A model generated the notes under the pieces. It did not search any database and had not been told where the DNA came from. It worked only from the letters and a program-made list of their open reading frames with translations. Both the position numbers and the translations under genes were made by a program. From Deltaproteobacteria bacterium (GTDB lineage: Bacteria > Desulfobacterota > Desulfobulbia > Desulfobulbales > S012-135): a stretch of DNA of 39,230 bases. Positions 33,583 through 39,230 of this stretch are shown here, piece by piece. How positions within the stretch are numbered: the stretch's first letter is position 1; the number at the start of each line of letters is the position of its first letter. The stretch is taken from contig WFOD01000033.1 in NCBI GenBank assembly GCA_015488275.1, positions 1 to 39,230 on the forward strand, given 5' to 3'.

Positions 33583-33996
33583 ATGACGAACGCTCGCAAC
33601 ATCGCCCGTAATCAGCAAGGTTTCACCCTCATCGAGATCATCGCCGTGCTCATCCTGCTCGGCATTCTGGCCGCAGTGGCGGTGCCCAAGTTCATGGGCA
33701 TGCAGAGCGACGCCCAGGCCAAGGCCATTGACGGCGCGCTGGCCGCTGGCGTCTCCAACGCCACGATGGCCTACAGCAAGTTCCTGCTCACCAACGGCTC
33801 GGCGCCCACCAGTATCAGCTCCAACGCCTGGTCGGATGGCTCCAACACCCAGGCGATCGAAACCGACCTCGGCGACTTCACCGCCTCCTACAGCTACAAT
33901 ACGACCACCAAGGAGGTCACCGTCACCCTCTCCGCCGGGCCTTCTTGGTTCAGCGGTTACAGCGGGAGCAAATCGAAAACGTTCACCATCCAGTAA
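33583..33996 (+). CDS. Type IV pilin, probable major subunit (MshA-like)
   Basis: A 137-residue prepilin. The start is ATG 33583, with GAGGAGG at 33567-33573. Leader peptidase site QQG-FTLIEIIAVLILLGILAAVAVPKFMGMQSDAQAKAIDGALAAGVSNATMAYSKFLL, close to MSHA pilins (AAPKFINLQSDAR in MshA). The C-terminal half is Ser/Thr-rich (NAWSDGSNTQAIETDLGDFTASYSYN, TVTLSAGPSWFSGYSG) without a cysteine pair. Strong ribosome site, own promoter and following terminator suit a highly expressed subunit. Confidence 0.9.
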   Translation: MTNARNIARNQQGFTLIEIIAVLILLGILAAVAVPKFMGMQSDAQAKAIDGALAAGVSNATMAYSKFLLTNGSAPTSISSNAWSDGSNTQAIETDLGDFTASYSYNTTTKEVTVTLSAGPSWFSGYSGSKSKTFTIQ

Positions 33997-34024
33997 GCCA
34001 TCCTAACTAGGGCGGCAAGCTGGC

Positions 34025-34066
34025 AAGAACGGCCCGGCCCGGAGCAAGGGGGCTGGGCCGTTCTTT
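34025..34066 (+). terminator. Terminator between the two pilin genes
   Basis: AAGAACGGCCC pairs with GGGCCGTTCTT and runs into TTCTTT. It should end most transcripts of the first pilin and make the second pilin a minor read-through product. Confidence 0.75.
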
Positions 34067-34118
34067 GTCGCAGGCGCTCCGGCGAAAGCGCCGTTTTTTC
34101 CAGAAGGGGAGGATAGGC

Positions 34119-34508
34119 GTGCGGAACGGACGGGGCTTCACGCTGGTCGAGGTGATCGCCGTGCTCGTGCTCCTCGCCGTGCTCGCCGCCGTTGCCGTTC
34201 CCCGCTTCGTCTCGTTGCAGGAGGAGTCCCGCCAGGGGACGGTCAACGTGGCCCTTGCCGCCGGCATCTCCAACCTTCTTCTCGCCCACGCCCGCTTTCT
34301 TCAGCAGTACGGCGCCACGCCCACGGCCATTACCGGCGAGGCGTGGAGCGACGGCGTGCACACCCAGGCGATCGAAACCGATCTTGGTGATTTCACCGCT
34401 TCCTATGCCTTGGCGCCGGACAACACCGTCACCGTGACCATCGTGGCCGGGCCAAGCTGGTTCGCCGCCTTTGGCGGCACCACGGCAAAGAGCGTCCAGA
34501 TGCCGTAA
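34119..34508 (+). CDS. Second type IV pilin, paralogue of the upstream pilin
   Basis: A 129-residue prepilin starting at GTG 34119 with GGGGAGGA before it; other starts upstream in the frame lack a ribosome site. The leader is only about six residues (VRNGRG), then FTLVEVIAVLVLLAVLAAVAVPRFVSLQEESRQGT. The body matches the first pilin closely (GEAWSDGVHTQAIETDLGDFTASYALA, VTIVAGPSWFAAFGG), so the pair arose by tandem duplication. The TAA stop abuts the solo palindrome at 34509, shared with the convergent GspF-like gene. Confidence 0.88.
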   Translation: MRNGRGFTLVEVIAVLVLLAVLAAVAVPRFVSLQEESRQGTVNVALAAGISNLLLAHARFLQQYGATPTAITGEAWSDGVHTQAIETDLGDFTASYALAPDNTVTVTIVAGPSWFAAFGGTTAKSVQMP

Positions 34509-34530
34509 CAGCCCGTTTTCCAACGGGCTG
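34509..34530. repeat. Solo 22-bp palindrome between convergent stop codons
   Basis: A perfect 9-bp stem (CAGCCCGTT/AACGGGCTG, loop TTCC). The bases on its left are the TAA of the pilin gene and those on its right are CTA, the TAG stop of the minus-strand gene. Flanks are GTAA and CTAG, so no exact duplication. It probably acts as a shared bidirectional transcript end. Confidence 0.8.
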
Positions 34531-35751
34531 CTAGCCTTGGGCCATCTGGGTGAGGTTCCACATGGGAAGGAAGATGGCCAGGGCGAAAAAGCCCACCACG
34601 CCGGTGAGGCCGGCGATGAGGATGGGCGCGATGGCCTCGGACAGGTTCTTGATCGCGTGCTCCACCTCGTCGTCGTAGTGGCGCGCCACCTCGCGCAGCA
34701 TCTCCTCCAGCGAGCCGGATTCCTCGCCAATGGCGATCATGTTGACCACCATCGGCGGGAAGGACGTGGACTCCCGCAGCGGGGTGGCGATGCCGTGCCC
34801 TTCTTCCATGTGGTGTTTGATCCTGTTGAATTCAGCGGTGATGGCCGCGTTGCCGATGGCCTCGGAGATCACGTTGATCGCCTCGATGATCGGGATGCCG
34901 CTAGCCAGCAGGATCGCCAGGATGCTGGAGAAGCGCGACATGGCCGTCTTGAGGAACAGGGGCCCGACGATGGGCAGGCGTAACAGGAGCCGGTCGCGAA
35001 CAAGGCGGCCCGTTTCGCTTCGCAAGGCAAGGCCGAGGAGCAGGGTGACGAGCGTGAGCCCGGCCAGCAGCCACGGCCATTGATGGGCCAAGAGATTGTA
35101 GAGCAGCAGGCAGATCTTGGTGGGCAAGGGGAGTTCGAGATTCGCCTTCTCAAAGATGGTGACAAACTTGGGGATCACAAAGGTCAGGAGGAAGAAAAAA
35201 GCGCCGCCCAGGGCGAGAATGACCATCTTTGGATAGGTTAGCGCTGACTTGACGTCTTCCTTGACCTTGTGTTCGTGTTCGATGATAAAGGTCAGGCGCT
35301 CGAGGATCTCGGGCAGCGAGCCGGAGATCTCGCCGGCGGCGATCATGTTGCAGTAGAGGGGGGAAAAGATGCGGGGATGCTTGGCGAACGCCTTGGCCAA
35401 GGATTCGCCGCGGTTGACGTCTTCATTGATCTGGACAATGGCCTGGCGGAGCACCGGGCTTTCGGTTTGCTCCTTGAGCACTTCCAAGGTGCGGGTGATC
35501 GGCAGGCCGGCCCGCAGGAGCGTGTTCACCTGTTTGGTGAACATGAGCAGATCCGGGAGTTTGACCCGCTGGAGACCAGCGAAAAAGGAGAGGCCGTCGG
35601 CCTGTTTTTTGGCGGCGACCTTTTTGACCTCGGTGGGAATGTTGCCCTGGTGGGCGATGAGCATCTGAGCCGCTTCGGCCGAATCGGCCTCCAGCGTGCC
35701 GTTGATGCTCTTTCCTTCCGGCGAGATGGCCTTGTAGGCGAACTGGGGCAT
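34531..35751 (-). CDS. PilC/GspF-family pilus assembly platform protein (MshG-like)
   Basis: A 406-residue inner-membrane protein with two tandem GspF domains: MFTKQVNTLLRAGLPITRTLEVLKEQ to SALTYPKMVILALGGAFFFLLTFVIPKF, and FSSILAILLASGIPIIEAINVISEAIGN to LSEAIAPILIAGLTGVVGFFALAIFLPMWNL. The N-terminal soluble stretch (FAYKAISPEGKSINGTLEADSAEAAQMLIAHQG) is typical. It converts ATPase motion into pilin insertion. It lies 6 bp after the ATPase gene in the secretin-ATPase-platform operon. Confidence 0.93.
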   Translation of the reverse strand: MPQFAYKAISPEGKSINGTLEADSAEAAQMLIAHQGNIPTEVKKVAAKKQADGLSFFAGLQRVKLPDLLMFTKQVNTLLRAGLPITRTLEVLKEQTESPVLRQAIVQINEDVNRGESLAKAFAKHPRIFSPLYCNMIAAGEISGSLPEILERLTFIIEHEHKVKEDVKSALTYPKMVILALGGAFFFLLTFVIPKFVTIFEKANLELPLPTKICLLLYNLLAHQWPWLLAGLTLVTLLLGLALRSETGRLVRDRLLLRLPIVGPLFLKTAMSRFSSILAILLASGIPIIEAINVISEAIGNAAITAEFNRIKHHMEEGHGIATPLRESTSFPPMVVNMIAIGEESGSLEEMLREVARHYDDEVEHAIKNLSEAIAPILIAGLTGVVGFFALAIFLPMWNLTQMAQG

Positions 35752-35757
35752 GACCTT

Positions 35758-37452
35758 TTAGACGAGTACGGTGTCGGCCGCTTCTTCAAAAGTGGTGATG
35801 CCTGCGGCGATCTTGGCCGCGGCCACGTCCTTGAGCAGTTTGAGTTTGCCGGCCTCGTGCAGGCGCTGGGCCATGTCTGTGGCCGAGAGGCCTTGGGTGA
35901 TCATCTCCCGCACCTCGTCGTCCACCACCAGCAGTTCGTAGAGACCGATACGGCCGCGGTAGCCAGAGTTGTTGCATAAGGAGCAGCGGCCAATGGTGCG
36001 GTAGCGGGCGTTGGGAAAGCGGTCGGTGCCCCAGAACTTGATCAGTTCGGCGGGCGGGGCAAACTCTTGGGCGCAGCTGTCGCACAGCCGCCGCAAAAGT
36101 CGTTGGGCGCAGACGCCCAGCAGCGAGGCTGAGAGCAAAAACGGCTCGATGCCCATGTTTTGCAGCCGGGTCACCGTGCTAGTGGAGTCGTTGGTGTGCA
36201 GGGTGGAGAGTACCAGGTGGCCGGTGAGCGCCGCCTGGATGGCGATGTTGGCCGTTTCCTTGTCGCGGATCTCGCCCACCATGATCACGTTGGGGTCCTG
36301 GCGGAGGATGGAGCGCAGGCCAGAGGCAAAGGTCATGCCCGCCTTGACGTTGAGCTGCACCTGGCGCACTCCCTCCATCCGGTATTCCACCGGGTCCTCC
36401 AGGGTGATGACGTTGATCTCCGGGTTGTTGACTTTGTTGAGGATGGCGTACAGGCTGCTTGACTTGCCCGATCCGGTGGGCCCCACGCACAGGAGCATAC
36501 CGTAGGGTTGGCGGGCCAGGCGCAAGAGCTTGTCGTAGTCGTCATCCTCGAGTCCCAGCTTTTCCAGGGGCAGGGCGCCAGCGCTCACGTACAGCAGGCG
36601 CATGACCACGTTTTCGCCATAGATCGTTGGCAGGGTCGAGACACGGACGCTGATTTCCTGCTGGTCCACCGTGATATTGAACCGGCCGTCCTGGGGGATC
36701 ATCGTGTTGGCGATGTCCATGTTGGCCATGATCTTGAGCCGCGAGACGATGCCGGTCATGGTGGAGCGGGGTGGAGGCGGCATCTCGTGCAGTTTGCCGT
36801 CGATACGGAACCGGAGCTGGATGCGGGTCTTTTCCGGGCTGATGTGGATATCGCTCGCCCGTTGCATCACCGCCTGCCGCAGGATCGAGTTCACCAGCCG
36901 CACCACGGGCGCGGCGTCGGCCATGTCCTGCAGCGTGCCGATGGACTCGGTTTCCTCTTCGTCGCTTGAGACCTCTAACTCGCCGTCAAGGTCGTCGAGC
37001 ACCTCGCCGACCTCGGAGCGGATGCCGTAAATACCGTTGAGCAACAGGGTGAATTCTCCCTTGGAGCAGATGTACGGCTCCACCTCGAGGCCGGTGGCCC
37101 GCTCGATCTCGTCGAGCACCTGGAGGTCCATCGGATCGACCATTGCCACCTTGAGGGTGAATTCGTCCCGCGCCAAGGGCGCTACTTGCCGCTTGGTGGC
37201 CAGTTCCTGGGGAATCAACTCGGCCAGACGGGGATCCACCGTCTGCCGCTCGAAGTTCAATTTGGGGATCTGTAGCTGCCGGCTCAAGAGGTCGATGATC
37301 GCCTCTTCCTTGACAATGCCCCGGCTGACGAGAAAGTCGCCCAGGCGCATGCCTGAGCGGCGCTGCTCGGCCAGCAGTTCTGGCAGGCGGGCTTCATCGA
37401 TGAGGCCGGCCTCGATGAGCATCTCCCCTAGGCGTTTGCGGACCCGTTTCAT
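35758..37452 (-). CDS. PilB/GspE-type assembly ATPase with MshEN c-di-GMP-binding domain
   Basis: A 564-residue hexameric ATPase. Residues about 7-60 contain two 24-residue MshEN repeats, RLGEMLIEAGLIDEARLPELLAEQ-type then RLGDFLVSRGIVKEEAIIDLLSRQ-type, separated by five residues. This is the pattern described for c-di-GMP binding in MshE. The ATPase domain has Walker A GPTGSGKSS, an Asp box (VITLEDPVEYR), Walker B (NVIMVGEIRDKETA) and His box (GHLVLSTLHTNDS). A four-cysteine zinc motif (CDSC and CSLC) follows. It powers pilus extension at the cytoplasmic membrane face. Its start overlaps the secretin stop. Confidence 0.93.
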   Translation of the reverse strand: MKRVRKRLGEMLIEAGLIDEARLPELLAEQRRSGMRLGDFLVSRGIVKEEAIIDLLSRQLQIPKLNFERQTVDPRLAELIPQELATKRQVAPLARDEFTLKVAMVDPMDLQVLDEIERATGLEVEPYICSKGEFTLLLNGIYGIRSEVGEVLDDLDGELEVSSDEEETESIGTLQDMADAAPVVRLVNSILRQAVMQRASDIHISPEKTRIQLRFRIDGKLHEMPPPPRSTMTGIVSRLKIMANMDIANTMIPQDGRFNITVDQQEISVRVSTLPTIYGENVVMRLLYVSAGALPLEKLGLEDDDYDKLLRLARQPYGMLLCVGPTGSGKSSSLYAILNKVNNPEINVITLEDPVEYRMEGVRQVQLNVKAGMTFASGLRSILRQDPNVIMVGEIRDKETANIAIQAALTGHLVLSTLHTNDSTSTVTRLQNMGIEPFLLSASLLGVCAQRLLRRLCDSCAQEFAPPAELIKFWGTDRFPNARYRTIGRCSLCNNSGYRGRIGLYELLVVDDEVREMITQGLSATDMAQRLHEAGKLKLLKDVAAAKIAAGITTFEEAADTVLV

Positions 37453-39041
37453 GGTTGCGTCGGTGCCGGCGCGTCGCTGGCCGGCTGGGGGGTGCTGAGG
37501 ACGTGGGGGGTGATGAAGATCAATACCTCCTCGAAGCCCGAGGAGTTGGCGTCGTTGCGGAACAGGCGGCCGAGAAGCGGCAGGTTCTGCAAGCCCGGCA
37601 CGCCGGTCTTGCCGCGGGAGGTGCGCTCCTTGGACAGGCCGGCGATGACCACCGTGGCCCCGTCCTCCACCAGCAGTTGGGTATGGGCCTGCTTTTTGAT
37701 GATCGTCGGGTTGCCGCCCACCGACTGGGTGAAGTCCACTTCATCCTTTTTGGCCTCCAGGTCGAGCTTGATGAGCGAATCGGCGATCACGTGGGGGGTG
37801 ACGGTGAGTTTCAGCGTGGCCTCTTTATATTCGATCTTCACCGTGTTGTCTTCAATGGTCTGAAAGGGGATGTCCCGGCCGCTTTCGATCACCGCCTCGT
37901 TGTTGTCCAGGGTGACGATGGACGGCTGGGAGAGGATGTTGATCTTGCCCTCTTTTTGCAGGGCGGAGAGCTGCATGTCGAGGATGTCGCCGCTGTTGTT
38001 GAACAGCAAAAAACCAAAGCTCGCCGGTTCGAAGTTGCCGATCGCCTGGGCGGGCAGATCAACGCCAAAGCCTTGCGTGCCTATGCCGGTGCGGTTTTGT
38101 CCCCTGGTGCCGGCCTGGTAGGTGGTGCGGCCAGTGGTCTGGTCTGTGACACCGGCTACACCGCCGGGGGTCAGGGCCAGGGTGCGGTCGGCGGCCAGAC
38201 TCTCCTGCCAGAAGCCGCCCCACTGGATGCCGAGTTCGCGCGCCGTGTCCTGCGAGGTCTCCACGATATGGGCCTCGATGAGGATCTGCGGAGTCGGCCG
38301 GTCCAGCTCGGCGATCAGGGCGGCCATACTGGCCAGGTTGTCTTCGGTCTCGGTGACGATCAGCGAGCGGGAATGCTGGTTCACGGTGATCGATCCCCGC
38401 TCCTTGCCGTCTTCGTCCTTGCTGAGCATGGGTTTGAGCGACTCGGCGATGCCAGCGGGATCGGCGTATTCGATGGGAAAGACGCGGGTGCGCAGCGGCG
38501 CCGCCTCGATCTTCTGTTGTTCGAGGTCTTGGCGTTCGACTTCCCGCTTGACGTCTTCCATTGTCAGAACGCGCAAGAGTTGGCCGTCGCGGCGCAGCAC
38601 CAGGCCATAGGCGTCGATCAGGCCGCTGAACACCACGTCCCACGGCATGTTTTCGATATGGAGGTTGACCGTGCCGCCAACACTCGGGCTGATGAGAATA
38701 TTCTGGCCGGCCATCCGGCCCAGGGCGCGGAGCACGGTGGGCAGGGCGTCGTCCACAAAGCGGACCGAGATTTTCTGGGAGGGCAGGTCCTGCCTGGCGC
38801 TGGGTGCCGCGGGTTGCGCTTTTTGGGAAGAGGCGGGCAGGCGCGCACCCTTTGCCGCGCCAATCTCGCTACCGGTGTGTTCCGGCTGGTCTGTCTTTTT
38901 CTGTTTCTGCTGCGGGGCGGCGGGGATGACCGGTCGGGAGCGCTCGGCCCGCGCCTGCCACTCTTCGAACATCCCGGGCGTTGGTTGCGTGTTCGCCTGG
39001 CATCCCAAGAGAAGGAGAGCGGCGAAGGCGGCCAGCGGCAT
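37449..39041 (-). CDS. Type IV pilus secretin lipoprotein (PilQ/MshL-like)
   Basis: A 530-residue outer-membrane secretin from the ATG at 39041. The lipoprotein signal MPLAAFAALLLLGC has the lipobox cysteine at residue 14. A TTG at 39170 keeps the frame open but that extension runs into repeat DNA. Order: Gln/Lys/Pro-rich linker, a STN-like domain (ISVRFVDDALPTVLRALGRMAGQNI, NMPWDVVFSGLIDAYGL), an N1-type domain (RVFPIEYADPAGIAESLKPML, NSRSL-type loop), then the secretin core (QILIEAHIVETSQDTARELGIQWGG, INILSQPSIVTLDNNEAVIESG, VPGLQNLPLLGRLFR). It forms the pilus exit pore. It overlaps the ATPase gene by 4 bp. Confidence 0.92.
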   Translation of the reverse strand: MPLAAFAALLLLGCQANTQPTPGMFEEWQARAERSRPVIPAAPQQKQKKTDQPEHTGSEIGAAKGARLPASSQKAQPAAPSARQDLPSQKISVRFVDDALPTVLRALGRMAGQNILISPSVGGTVNLHIENMPWDVVFSGLIDAYGLVLRRDGQLLRVLTMEDVKREVERQDLEQQKIEAAPLRTRVFPIEYADPAGIAESLKPMLSKDEDGKERGSITVNQHSRSLIVTETEDNLASMAALIAELDRPTPQILIEAHIVETSQDTARELGIQWGGFWQESLAADRTLALTPGGVAGVTDQTTGRTTYQAGTRGQNRTGIGTQGFGVDLPAQAIGNFEPASFGFLLFNNSGDILDMQLSALQKEGKINILSQPSIVTLDNNEAVIESGRDIPFQTIEDNTVKIEYKEATLKLTVTPHVIADSLIKLDLEAKKDEVDFTQSVGGNPTIIKKQAHTQLLVEDGATVVIAGLSKERTSRGKTGVPGLQNLPLLGRLFRNDANSSGFEEVLIFITPHVLSTPQPASDAPAPTQP

Positions 39042-39155
39042 GGCCGTCCGCAACCAGGGAAAACGGCGTGGCGCGGGACGCGCGCGCCCCTGTCTTGCTT
39101 TGCGTCCACGGCCCGCCAGGGCGGCGGGCCGAACCGGGCCGTGTCCAAGGAAGGC

Positions 39156-39230
39156 CCGAAAAGGAGCCAAGAAATTCGTGAGGTTGGCCGAAACTTTGTG
39201 TTGGCCAACCGTGGTCGAAAAAGCCAGGGA
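39156..39230 (+). repeat. Hairpin element running off the right edge, upstream of the secretin gene
   Basis: From about 39156 the sequence matches the third to fifth hairpins of the 17697 copy (GAGCCAAGAAATTCGTGAGG, GGTTGGCC/GGCCAACC intact, then GTCGAAAAAGCCAGGGA cut by the window end). The left part is diverged or replaced by other GC-rich palindromic DNA (39060-39130). Confidence 0.8.

Noticed and set aside
39042-39170. N-terminal extension of the secretin from TTG 39170
   Set aside because: The ATG at 39041 gives a proper lipoprotein signal; the extension is Arg/Pro-rich and begins in repeat DNA.

Overview
This 39.2 kb window is GC-rich chromosomal DNA, most likely from a Desulfobacterota (former deltaproteobacterial) Gram-negative. 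That placement is an inference. It rests on the tig-clpP-clpX-lon order, a TolC/HlyD/secretin envelope, a protein-thiocarboxylate sulfur operon, a CxxCH protein, an Rrf2 regulator and large hybrid kinases. There are no rRNA genes, CRISPR arrays, prophages or transposase genes.

Layout. (1) 1-2620, minus strand: a PstS-like periplasmic binding protein followed by a chemoreceptor that runs off the left edge. (2) 2955-9186, plus strand: tRNA-Leu, the proteostasis operon tig-clpP-clpX-lon, tRNA-Val, tRNA-Asp and a strong terminator. (3) 9453-15671, plus strand: four tightly coupled genes for what looks like an unfamiliar exopolysaccharide machine. They encode a TolC-like channel fused to a GH18-like barrel, a HlyD-like adaptor, a TackOD1 zinc protein with a degenerate GGDEF domain, and a processive GT2 synthase. 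(4) 15663-21802: YihY-type membrane protein, an unrecognised protein, a GT41 (O-GlcNAc-transferase-like) TPR protein with a small partner, a small haem protein, dihydrofolate reductase and a CysZ/EI24 membrane protein. (5) 22156-24642, minus strand: Rrf2 regulator, ThiS/MoaD-like carrier, E1-like ThiF protein and a JAMM protease fused to TusA. Together they form a protein-thiocarboxylate sulfur-transfer operon with readable promoters and a candidate operator. (6) 24834-30468, plus strand: a 1522-residue hybrid kinase overlapped by a receiver-kinase partner. (7) 30537-39041: a type IV pilus locus of MSHA flavour, with minor pilins, two paralogous pilins, a GspF-like platform, an MshEN-domain (c-di-GMP-binding type) assembly ATPase and a secretin.

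The most striking DNA-level structure is a family of hairpin-rich mobile elements. Two complete copies are exactly 152 bp and each is flanked by a perfect 4-bp direct repeat (TTAG, CTAG). A 22-bp solo form is flanked by CTAA. Partial or decayed copies lie at 21914, 30492, 34509 and the right edge. One complete copy sits inside the hybrid kinase gene and adds exactly 52 codons without breaking the frame. Several others lie exactly at stop codons, and the YTAR-like target contains TAA or TAG.

Two themes may connect the genes. One is surface attachment: the exopolysaccharide operon with a GGDEF-derived regulator, and pili with an MshEN ATPase. The other is sulfur: the thiocarboxylate carrier operon with a CysZ-like protein nearby. 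Both are inferences from domains and gene order.
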